A DNA stretch of 24,111 nucleotides, from assembly GCA_030152105.1 (NCBI GenBank), contig JASLIH010000572.1, forward strand, positions 1-24,111, given 5' to 3'. This DNA comes from Actinomycetes bacterium. GTDB taxonomy: Bacteria > Actinomycetota > CALGFH01. Of the stretch, positions 1-6,560 are shown piece after piece. The translations under genes were made by a program, and so were the position numbers. Position 1 is the stretch's first letter; every line of letters begins with the position of its first letter. The notes under the pieces were generated by a model, which was not told the DNA's origin, did not search any database, and saw nothing but the letters and a program-made list of their open reading frames with translations.

Positions 1-1
1 C

Positions 2-964
2 GGCGCCGAGTTCGCCGCGGGCTCGGCGTTGGCCGCCGAGGGCGAATTGCTGGCCCGGCCGGCTGTGGACAGCCGCGAACACCGCCTGCCTGGGTCCGCT
101 ACATTCCCCCTCCGGGGGCCCCAGCAGCCGGGGGTCGCAGATTCGGCCGCCCTGGCCTCGGAGGGTGAGTCCCTTGGGGCCGAGCTTCCGAAGCCCGAGT
201 CCCCGGAAGCCGAGCGCTCGAAGGCCAAGTCCGCCAAGGCCGAGCTCTCGGAGGCGGAGCTCCCGAACACCCAGCTCCCGAACACCCAGCTCCCGAACAC
301 CGAACTCCCGAACACCGAACTCTCGGATGTCCGGCGCTCAGCTGCCCCGCTCTCGGGGCCTCTGCTCTCGGGTGCTGAGCTCTCCGAGGCGGAGTTCTGG
401 GCCCAGCTCTCGGACCCTGAGCTTTCGGTTGCTCCGGCCTCCGGGGGTCTCGCACCAGGGGACCCGGACTCGCGCAACCCGGCCTCGGCCGGATCGCGGG
501 CGGCCGGAGCTGGCGCGGCGAAGGGCGGGACCGGCGTCGGGGGGTGGCTGGCCAGGCGGCCGTGGGTGGCGACCGGGGTGGCCACGGCTGGGATTGTCGT
601 CGTCCTGGCGGTTCAGGCGTTCGGCGGGCAGGGGGCGTCGCCGGGATGTGACGGCCGACCCTGTCCGGTCTCGACCACGAGTGGGGCGGCCGCCGGGGCC
701 GGGAGCAGTATCGGGACCCCGCTCACCACGGTGCGGGAGTCGACCACCACCAGCTCGACCGTGGGCTCCGATGCCGGCGTGGTCCCCCCGACAGTCCCTC
801 GGACCTCGGCGGTCACCGCCCCGCCAACGACCCGGCCGGCGACCACCGCCCCGCCGACCACCGCCGCGCCGCGGCCGACCACGACCACGGTGCCGAGCAC
901 AACCGCCCCACCGACCACCGCACCGCCGACGACCACGACCACCGCCCCGGTGCCGCCGACCTAG
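2..964 (+). CDS. Membrane-anchored protein with pentad repeats and Thr/Pro-rich tail (5' end missing)
   Basis: The reading frame is open to the left edge, so the true start lies outside; a TTG at 29 is an internal in-frame candidate. Counting from that TTG, residues 50-135 follow a five-residue rhythm of the form L-[PS]-x-[AT]-[EQ], clearest at 71-100. A basic/aromatic stretch then leads into one hydrophobic helix at about 179-198. After it come two close cysteines (207, 212) and a roughly 100-residue tail made almost only of Thr, Pro, Ser and Ala, ending at TAG. The layout suggests a cytoplasmic repeat region, one membrane span and an extended outer tail crossing the cell wall. That topology is inference. 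I do not recognise the family. Coding is supported by G/C third positions through both the repeat and the tail. The next gene converges on it. Confidence 0.6.
   Translation, partial: GAEFAAGSALAAEGELLARPAVDSREHRLPGSATFPLRGPQQPGVADSAALASEGESLGAELPKPESPEAERSKAKSAKAELSEAELPNTQLPNTQLPNTELPNTELSDVRRSAAPLSGPLLSGAELSEAEFWAQLSDPELSVAPASGGLAPGDPDSRNPASAGSRAAGAGAAKGGTGVGGWLARRPWVATGVATAGIVVVLAVQAFGGQGASPGCDGRPCPVSTTSGAAAGAGSSIGTPLTTVRESTTTSSTVGSDAGVVPPTVPRTSAVTAPPTTRPATTAPPTTAAPRPTTTTVPSTTAPPTTAPPTTTTTAPVPPT
260..319 (+). repeat. Four tandem 15-bp repeats encoding LPNTQ/LPNTE pentads
   Basis: Four in-phase 15-bp units occur head to tail: two identical copies ending CCCAG (260-289) and two identical copies ending CCGAA (290-319). 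All begin CTCCCGAACAC. Each encodes one pentad of the surrounding protein. The pairwise identity suggests recent slippage duplication inside an older, diverged pentad array. Confidence 0.9.
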
Positions 965-965
965 C

Positions 966-999
966 GGTCAGCGGAGGGGTCGGCGAGCTACCGCTGATC
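966..999. terminator. Possible bidirectional hairpin between convergent genes
   Basis: GGTCAGCGG (966-974) pairs with CCGCTGATC (991-999) with one G-T wobble, and it lies between the stop of the left-edge gene and the stop of the convergent acyltransferase gene. There is no clear T tract, so this is only a candidate. Confidence 0.35.
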
Positions 1000-2023
1000 A
1001 GCCGAAGACGCCGCGGCGCAGGAGCAGGTTCCTGTGGACCGTCTGCTGGATGGTGTCGCGGACCTGGTCGGTCAGGTCGAACAGCACCATCGGGTCCAGC
1101 ACCGCGTCCGGCCCGAGATGGGCCGTCTCGATGGGAGGACAGAACTCGATCAGCCATTTCGATGGCAGAGGGATCGCCCCTAGTGGGCCGAGGGCCGGGA
1201 ACGTCGGGGTAACGGGGAAGTAGGGGAACCCGAGGAGGCGGGCCAGACGGCGCAGGTTGGCCACCATCGGGTAGATCTCCTCGCTGCCCACCACGGCCAC
1301 GGGCACGATCGGCGAGCCGGTGCGTACGGCCACCTCGACGAACCCGCCCCGGCCGAAGCGCTGAAGCTGGTAGCGCTCCCGGTAGGGCTTGCCAAGGCCC
1401 TTGTAGCCCTCGGGCCAGACGCCGACCAGCGCACCGGACTCCAGCAGCCGGGTGGCGTCCTCGGCGCAGGCCAGGGTGTTGCCCGACTTGCGGGCCAGGG
1501 GGGCGACCACCGGCAGGCCGAAGGCCAGGTCGGCGGCGAGCATGCGCAGGGACCGGTGCGCCGGGTGCTCGTCCAGCAGGGCCAGGGCGACCATCAGGGC
1601 GTCGAAGGGCAGGGTGCCGGCGTGGTTGCCCACGACCAGGGCGGGCCCGCTGGCCGGGACGTGCTCGAGGCCGCGGGTCTCGACCCGCCACCAGTGCCGG
1701 TACAGGGGGCGCAGCAGCGGGGCCAGGACGTGCTCGACCAGGTCGGGGTCGTGGCCGAACTCGTCGACCTCGTACTCGCCGAGCAGCCGGCGCCCAAGGA
1801 ACTCCAGCGCCTCCTCGGCCCACTTGAGGAACGGCGCGAGCAGGTCCGGGTCGGGTTCGGGGGTGTGGACAGCGGAAGCGCCGCCCTCCGCCGTCGGGCT
1901 AGGCTCCTCCTCGGCCTGGAGCTGGCGGCGGTGCAGGGCGCAGAGCCCGTCCGGACCCGCCGGGTTGCGGCAGCGCTCGCCCTTCCTGGTTCGCGCCCTG
2001 CAGCGCTGCTGGGCCGGGGTCAT
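998..2023 (-). CDS. PlsC-like lysophospholipid acyltransferase with N-terminal Cys/His knuckle
   Basis: This 341-residue protein has a C-terminal glycerolipid acyltransferase domain. The GNH box (N133-H134) is followed by LPFD (D141), which matches the NH..D catalytic motif with the wider spacing of the actinobacterial Rv0502-like branch. VWPEG at 202-206 is the acceptor-binding PEG box and PIVPVAVVG (238-246) is the third block. The family transfers fatty acyl groups from acyl-CoA or acyl-ACP to lysolipids at the inner membrane. Residues 8-31 carry C-x9-C-x9-C-x2-H in a KGERC/GLC.LH context, resembling small metal-binding knuckles of DUF5763 type; this part is unusual for PlsC. The ATG at 2023 is chosen because it forms an ATGA overlap with the upstream SDR gene; a longer frame to 2155 would run deep into that gene. 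The exact substrate is unknown. Confidence 0.88.
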   Translation of the reverse strand: MTPAQQRCRARTRKGERCRNPAGPDGLCALHRRQLQAEEEPSPTAEGGASAVHTPEPDPDLLAPFLKWAEEALEFLGRRLLGEYEVDEFGHDPDLVEHVLAPLLRPLYRHWWRVETRGLEHVPASGPALVVGNHAGTLPFDALMVALALLDEHPAHRSLRMLAADLAFGLPVVAPLARKSGNTLACAEDATRLLESGALVGVWPEGYKGLGKPYRERYQLQRFGRGGFVEVAVRTGSPIVPVAVVGSEEIYPMVANLRRLARLLGFPYFPVTPTFPALGPLGAIPLPSKWLIEFCPPIETAHLGPDAVLDPMVLFDLTDQVRDTIQQTVHRNLLLRRGVFG

Positions 2024-3051
2024 CGGCCGACCCAGCTGACGGCGCGGCGCAGCAGGCCCAGCGCCTCGTGCTCGAGCCGGAGCACCTGCTCCTCGGTGAC
2101 CAGCTTGCGCAACCGGGTGGCGGCGAAGTCCTCGAAGGCGCGCAGGGACGTCCACTTGGGGATGAACCCCAGCTGCTCGGCCGCCGCCGAGGTGTCGGCC
2201 ACCCGACCGTACTGGAGGAACCGGACCTGTTCAGGGGAGAAGTCGACCGTCCTCCCGACCAGCTCGGCGACCCGCCCGACCAGCGGCTCGGGGATTGGCA
2301 GGGGCGGCTTGCCGGCGATGCGGATGGCCTGGCTGAGCAGCATCACCCCATCCCCGGCGATGTTGAAGGTGCCCCGCTCCGCCGGGCCGAGCGTGGCCCG
2401 CAGCAGGACCTCGGCGGTGTCCTCCTCGTGCAGGAACTGGAGCCGCGGGTCGAAGCCGAGCACCGTTGGGCACACCGGCAGCTCGAAGTAACGGGTCAGT
2501 GGGTTGTCGACCATCGGCCCGACCTGGTTGGCGAGCCGCAGCACGGTCACGGCGACGTCGGGCCGGCGCCGGTCGAAGGAGCGGACATAGTCCTCGACCT
2601 CGATGGCGTCCTTGCCGAAGCCGTGCCGGGGGGTCTCGTGCGACATGCTCTCGGTCCACACCGCCGGGTCGCCGGCCGCGGCCCCGTACACCGCCGTTGT
2701 CGACTTGAGCACCAGCCGGCGCAGGTCGGGCGAATGGTAGGCGGCGGCCATGAGCTGCATGGTGCCGAGCACGTTGCGCTCCTTCATGCTGGCCCGGCCG
2801 CCGGCGGCCCGCGGCTCGGCCGTGACTCCCAGGTGCACGCAGGTGTCGATCCCGGCCGACTGGACCGTCCTGACCAATGCTGGGCTGCGCAGGTCGACGG
2901 CCAGGTGCTCGACCTTGGCCGGGAACGGCTCCTTCGGCTCCAGCTCGTCGACGGCCACCACCTGCTCGACCTCCGGCTCCTCGGCCAGGGCGGCGACCAG
3001 CCGCCGCCCGGTCGAGCGGGCCGCCCCGGTGACCAGCACACGGCGGCCCAT
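2020..3051 (-). CDS. Extended SDR (NAD-dependent epimerase/dehydratase family), degenerate active site
   Basis: 343 residues with an N-terminal Rossmann fold: VLVTG at 5-9, an acidic VAVDELEP after beta-2 (D35), DL at 53-54, and a KSTTAVYG strand with S117/T118. It belongs to the extended SDR group that includes UDP-glucose 4-epimerase-like proteins. Two hallmark positions differ. The glycine motif reads G9-x-x-R12-x-x-G15, with Arg for the middle Gly. The YxxxK site reads H143-G-F-G-K147, with His where the catalytic Tyr should be. The protein may bind a nucleotide or lipid-linked substrate without standard epimerase chemistry. Its ATG overlaps the upstream stop as TGATG, and its own stop overlaps the acyltransferase start as ATGA. 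The SDR-acyltransferase order matches mycobacterial Rv0501 (galE2)-Rv0502 from memory. Confidence 0.85.
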   Translation of the reverse strand: MGRRVLVTGAARSTGRRLVAALAEEPEVEQVVAVDELEPKEPFPAKVEHLAVDLRSPALVRTVQSAGIDTCVHLGVTAEPRAAGGRASMKERNVLGTMQLMAAAYHSPDLRRLVLKSTTAVYGAAAGDPAVWTESMSHETPRHGFGKDAIEVEDYVRSFDRRRPDVAVTVLRLANQVGPMVDNPLTRYFELPVCPTVLGFDPRLQFLHEEDTAEVLLRATLGPAERGTFNIAGDGVMLLSQAIRIAGKPPLPIPEPLVGRVAELVGRTVDFSPEQVRFLQYGRVADTSAAAEQLGFIPKWTSLRAFEDFAATRLRKLVTEEQVLRLEHEALGLLRRAVSWVGR

Positions 3052-3881
3052 CAGGCCCTGCCCGGTTTCAAGGCGATCTCCACCGGGTCACCGACCACGG
3101 CCCCGACCCGCCCGGCGGCCCGGCCCTGGTTGACGGCCAGCGCCAGCGACCCGAACGAGTCCTCGTGCAGGACCAGCTCACCGGCCGCCACCGAGGCGAA
3201 CGTCTCGGCCACCACCACCCGGTGGGCCCGGCCCCCGGCCCGCACCTCCACCGCGTCGCCGGCGGCCACTCCGACCCCCTCCAGGTCCTCAGGGCGCAGG
3301 TCGAGGGCGAGGTTGCCGAAGTGGTCGACGGCGACCACGCTGGCCAGGACCCGTTCCCCGTCGACCCGGGCCGCTGGCCGCTCCAGCCGCACCAGCCGGG
3401 CCGGGTCCACCTCCGGCCCCAGCTCCCCGGGGTCAACCCCCGCGGCCACATGGGCGGCCGCCGGGGCGAACACGTCCCGCCCATGGAAGGTCCGCGACAC
3501 CGTCGTCAACCGGTAGGCCGGGTTCTCGAGCGCGACCACCCGCCCGACCCCGCCCAGTGCCTCGGCCGCCCACACCAGCAGCCCGTTGTCCGGCCCGACC
3601 AGCACCTGCCCCGCGGCCTCGACCGCCACCATCCCCCGCCCGGTCCCCACCTCCGGGTCGACCACCGCCAGATGCACCGCCCGGGGCAGGTACGGCACCG
3701 CCTCGGCCAGCACCCGGGCGCCCTGCCGCACGTCCTGCGCCCCCACGGCATGGCTCACGTCCAGCACCCGCGCCCCCGGGGCCACCCGGGCAATCACCCC
3801 GTGGCACACCCCCACGAAGTGGTCCTCCAGCCCGTAGTCACTGGTGAACGTGATCCAGTCGTACCCAGCCATGCCAGGCAT
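3051..3881 (-). CDS. SAM hydroxide adenosyltransferase (DUF62 family)
   Basis: 276 residues with the full set of family motifs: FTSDYG near residue 12, VVDPEVGTGR near 73-82, GPDNGL near 96, TFHGRDVF near 131-138, VDHFGNLALDL, and a C-terminal SFGSLALAVNQGRAA. The family uses water/hydroxide to split S-adenosylmethionine into adenosine and methionine and is related to fluorinase. The known Asp-Arg-His triad corresponds to D75, R82 and H133. I prefer the ATG at 3881, which has GGGGG six bases upstream; the ATG at 3872 is an alternative three codons in. An extension to 3947 has no support. It is the first gene of a three-gene overlapping unit with the SDR and the acyltransferase. No link from SAM cleavage to lipid work is evident beyond this linkage. 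Confidence 0.92.
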   Translation of the reverse strand: MPGMAGYDWITFTSDYGLEDHFVGVCHGVIARVAPGARVLDVSHAVGAQDVRQGARVLAEAVPYLPRAVHLAVVDPEVGTGRGMVAVEAAGQVLVGPDNGLLVWAAEALGGVGRVVALENPAYRLTTVSRTFHGRDVFAPAAAHVAAGVDPGELGPEVDPARLVRLERPAARVDGERVLASVVAVDHFGNLALDLRPEDLEGVGVAAGDAVEVRAGGRAHRVVVAETFASVAAGELVLHEDSFGSLALAVNQGRAAGRVGAVVGDPVEIALKPGRA

Positions 3882-3977
3882 TGTGCACCCCCGACAAGCT
3901 GTCCACAGGAATGTCGGACAACGCCTGGTTTCGCTGCGGTCCGCCAACCCAAGGACGAAGCCTGACCTGCGTGGCGC

Positions 3978-4775
3978 TCATGACGCCCGGGGGCCGGGGC
4001 GCCACCAGAGGGCGGTGGGGCCGGCGTCGGTGAAGCCGAGGGCCTGGTAGAGGGGGTGGCCCTGGTCGCTGCTCGACAGGACTGCGGGGAGCGTTGGGGC
4101 GGTGGCCAGGCAGGCGAGGGTGAGGTGGGTGCCGACGCCCTGGCGGCGGGCGGCCTCCACGACGGCGACGCCGCCGACGTTGAGGACGGCGCCGTCGGTG
4201 GCGGCGATGGCGGTGCCGACCGGCCGGCCGTGCACGCGGGCCAGCAGGAGGGTCAGGCCGGGGACCCGCAGGCTGGCCTCCGGAGGGTGGATGGTGCCCG
4301 GGGACCAGCTGGAAGCGCTGCCGGTGAACCCTTCGACGCTGGTGCGCTCGAACAGCTCGACCTCGACCGGGGAGCGACAGGAGGTCACCTCCAGGCCGGG
4401 CGGGGGCGGGTCGGGCTCGAACGGGCCGGCTTCCAACGGGCCGGGTGGGCGCACCATCCACGGTTCGCGGCCCTGTAGGACGAAGCCGTAGGGGCCGAGG
4501 TCCTCGGTCCCTCCGGCGTCGCGGACGGCCAGCCCGGTGTCCAGGCCCTCGACGGCTCGGGCGAGCACGGCCGCCGCGACCCCGGCCCGCAGGGACAGGG
4601 CGGCGAGGAACACCGGGGTGGTGGGCTGGGTGCGCCTGGCCACCTCGCCGTCCTCGACCCAGTCGACGCCGAGGGCGGCCAGGCCCAGGCGGTGCCAGAC
4701 CGACTCGCCACGGGCCGCCAGGGCGACAGGATCGAGGGGCCGGCTACCCGTTGCCGAATGGGCGGCGGGGTTCAC
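3978..4775 (-). CDS. GNAT-family N-acetyltransferase
   Basis: 265 residues. The C-terminal half has a GNAT fold: a VGGVAVVEAARRQGVG stretch (about 200-215) gives beta-4 and the acetyl-CoA pyrophosphate loop (R/Q-x-x-G-x-G type, here R210-R-Q-G-V-G215), followed by helix 3 and a closing YQALGF (243-248) typical of motif B. The N-terminal 120 residues are Ala-rich and could be a degenerate second GNAT repeat. The substrate is unknown. The GTG start at 4775 lies six bases after the TAG of the CLP1-like gene, so it is probably the last gene of a three-gene unit. No strong ribosome binding site is visible, so translation may depend on coupling. Confidence 0.85.
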   Translation of the reverse strand: MNPAAHSATGSRPLDPVALAARGESVWHRLGLAALGVDWVEDGEVARRTQPTTPVFLAALSLRAGVAAAVLARAVEGLDTGLAVRDAGGTEDLGPYGFVLQGREPWMVRPPGPLEAGPFEPDPPPPGLEVTSCRSPVEVELFERTSVEGFTGSASSWSPGTIHPPEASLRVPGLTLLLARVHGRPVGTAIAATDGAVLNVGGVAVVEAARRQGVGTHLTLACLATAPTLPAVLSSSDQGHPLYQALGFTDAGPTALWWRPGPRAS

Positions 4776-4781
4776 GGACGG

Positions 4782-5675
4782 CTACTCGGTGCCGAACAGG
4801 TGGCGGAGGTCGACCCGGGTGGTCGAGGTCCAGTCGGGGGTGATGCGGGTCGAGCCGAGGCGGAGTGCCCTGGCGCCCTCGGACACCGACGAGATCATGC
4901 GCAGGTGGCCGTCCTCGGCCAGCTCGAGGTAGCCGATGCCGACACAGGAGCCCTTGCCGTCCTCCATGCCGACCAGCAGGCCGGCCAGGCCGGCCAGGTC
5001 GGCGTCGGGGGGCAGCGAGGGCAGGAACACGGTCGGCTTGACCCGCCAGCGGTGGAGGTTGCCGGAGAAGTACGAGGCGAAGCGGGCCCGCCGGGTCTCG
5101 GAGCGCTCGTCGGCGGTGGTCGGGCGGGCCTCGGGATGGACCGGGTAGGCCTCGACCCGGGCCGGGGTGAAGCGGCGGGCGATGCCGAGCAGCGGGTCCA
5201 GCTCCTCGCCGCGCTCGAACCCGATCACGTACTCGGGCCGGCTGACCTCCATCTTGTGGTACTTGAGGATCTGGCCGTAGACGCCGCTGATCAGGCTCGA
5301 GGTGTCGACCACGATCAGCTCGGCCCCGGCCCGACGGGCCACGTCCATCAGCTTGGCCGTGCCCGCGATCAGGGGCAGCAGGTGGAACTGGGCCGAGACC
5401 CAGCCGACGAAGTAGAGCCCGTCGGCCAGGGCGAGCTCGTCGTCCTCCAGGTGCTTGGCCTCGAGCACGTGCTTGAGGCCGATGGTGGTCGGCGGCCCGA
5501 CCGTCGTCCGGCCGACGTCGGTGTCCAGGTAGGCGGCGGGGATGCCACGGTCGACGGCCCTGGCCAGCAGCGCCCGGGCGAAGGTGGTCTTGCCCGAGTC
5601 CATCGACCCCAGCAGCAGCACCGTGCCCGGGTCGTCGAGCACCTGCTCGATCAGGCGCGCGTAGCGGTCGGTCAC
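4782..5675 (-). CDS. CLP1/Grc3-type P-loop protein, putative polynucleotide 5'-kinase
   Basis: 297 residues. The Walker A motif is GSMDSGKT at 23-30, and a strand with LDTDVGRTTVGPPTT at 50-64 corresponds to the DxDxGQ..xxPP segment of the CLP1 ATP-binding domain. A later LIVVDTSSLI (about 119-128) fits Walker B, and the region after about residue 185 is a small C-terminal domain. In eukaryotes and archaea this fold phosphorylates 5'-OH ends of RNA or DNA; bacterial members are little studied. Gln of DxDxGQ is Arg here (R56). The GTG start overlaps the upstream stop as GTGA (5672-5675), so it is coupled to the phosphatase-family gene. That neighbour hints at nucleic-acid end processing, but this is inference; other ATP-dependent small-molecule or protein kinase roles are possible. 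Confidence 0.8.
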   Translation of the reverse strand: MTDRYARLIEQVLDDPGTVLLLGSMDSGKTTFARALLARAVDRGIPAAYLDTDVGRTTVGPPTTIGLKHVLEAKHLEDDELALADGLYFVGWVSAQFHLLPLIAGTAKLMDVARRAGAELIVVDTSSLISGVYGQILKYHKMEVSRPEYVIGFERGEELDPLLGIARRFTPARVEAYPVHPEARPTTADERSETRRARFASYFSGNLHRWRVKPTVFLPSLPPDADLAGLAGLLVGMEDGKGSCVGIGYLELAEDGHLRMISSVSEGARALRLGSTRITPDWTSTTRVDLRHLFGTE

Positions 5676-6451
5676 GGCAGGATCCTGGCCAGCAGGTAGT
5701 CGGCCAGGGGGTCGTACGCCGAGGGGGTCGGGCGGACGTTGTCGTCCATGCCCATGACGATGTCGGCCCGCCCCTCGGCCTTGGCCATGGGCAGGGCCGG
5801 GTCGTTGATGTCGGCCACCGCGACCACGTCGATGCCGCGCTCGGCGGCCGCCCCGGCCCAGCCGTGGTCGCCGACGACCAGGTCGACCTCGGTGGCCTGC
5901 TCCAGCACCAGCTCCATCGGGTGGGCCTCGTGGGTGTGGTACAGGTTGGCCCCCGAGGCCAGCACCGCCACCCAGCCGCTGTAGATGATCCGCCGCCGGT
6001 GCTCGTGGAACTGGAAGGCCAGCCCGTCGCCGGGCCGCGACAACTTGGCCCCGGCCTCCCGCACGGCCACGGCGATCTGCTGGTACAGGCCGAGCATGCC
6101 GGTCGGGTGGCCGGTCGCGAACAGGATGTGCTCGCCGGCCGAGGCCGCTCTGGCCAGGCGGGCGGCGGCCCGGTCGATCTCGTCCAGCAGCGGCTCCGGC
6201 TCGATCCAGGTGGGGCCGTCGGCGGGCTCGCCCGGCGTGTGGGTCCAGCCGTACTGCCGGGTGACCTCGGCCAGGACCTCGGCCTGGGTGTAGCGGTGCA
6301 TGCCCGACAGCCCGAAGCAGTGGTCGGGGTCGCCGGCCGCGACCAGGCCGGCCTTGCGGAGCACGTCCCAGACCGGGGTCCGGACCGACCCCGCGATCCG
6401 GGCCGTCACCAGGTGGCGGCCGAGCTCGTCGCGGGAGGGCAGGTCGGGCAT
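5672..6451 (-). CDS. Actinobacterial 'phosphatase'-family protein
   Basis: 259 residues. It resembles, from memory, an actinobacterial family annotated simply as phosphatase. Conserved-looking polar motifs are FATGHPTGM (111-119, H115), YHTH (171-174), VVGDHGWAG (192-200, D195/H196), VADINDPAL (212-220, D214, N216, D217) and a C-terminal YDPLADYLL. Clustered His/Asp residues suggest a metal or phosphate site. I cannot assign a substrate, and the activity rests only on the family name. The ATG at 6451 has GGAG seven bases upstream; an upstream ATG at 6487 has no such site and is rejected. The stop overlaps the CLP1-like start (GTGA), so it is the first gene of a likely operon with the CLP1-like and GNAT genes. 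Confidence 0.72.
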   Translation of the reverse strand: MPDLPSRDELGRHLVTARIAGSVRTPVWDVLRKAGLVAAGDPDHCFGLSGMHRYTQAEVLAEVTRQYGWTHTPGEPADGPTWIEPEPLLDEIDRAAARLARAASAGEHILFATGHPTGMLGLYQQIAVAVREAGAKLSRPGDGLAFQFHEHRRRIIYSGWVAVLASGANLYHTHEAHPMELVLEQATEVDLVVGDHGWAGAAAERGIDVVAVADINDPALPMAKAEGRADIVMGMDDNVRPTPSAYDPLADYLLARILP

Positions 6452-6517
6452 GCTGGCGCTCCGGTCGGTCGTGGGTCGGCCTCCCATGGTAGCGAACGCG
6501 GACCGGGACCGATTCGG

Positions 6518-6551
6518 CCGGGGCTACCGCCTTCGGCGGGTTGAGCCCCGG
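6518..6551 (-). terminator. Hairpin downstream of the deacetylase gene
   Basis: CCGGGGCT (6518-6525) pairs perfectly with AGCCCCGG (6544-6551), and a second stem, CCGCC (6527-6531) with GGCGG (6535-6539), nests inside it around a TTC loop. It begins about ten bases after the stop of the deacetylase gene on the minus strand. No T tract follows, as is common in high-GC actinobacteria. Confidence 0.55.
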
Positions 6552-6560
6552 TCCCCGTCC

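Noticed and set aside
260..319. Short regularly spaced repeats as a possible CRISPR array
   Set aside because: The units are 15 bp with no spacers, are in frame with a protein, and encode a clear amino-acid pentad.
2068..3516. 482-codon open frame on the plus strand
   Set aside because: It is antisense to the SDR and DUF62 genes, which have family motifs; its translation is low-complexity Gly/Pro/Arg/His text, the usual antisense shadow in high-GC DNA.
3891..3917. Inverted repeat CCGACA/TGTCGG and a TGTCCACAG-like site upstream of the DUF62 gene as operator or DnaA box
   Set aside because: The arms are only six bases with a long loop, the nonamer does not match TTATCCACA, and similar TGTGGAC words recur inside coding regions of this window.
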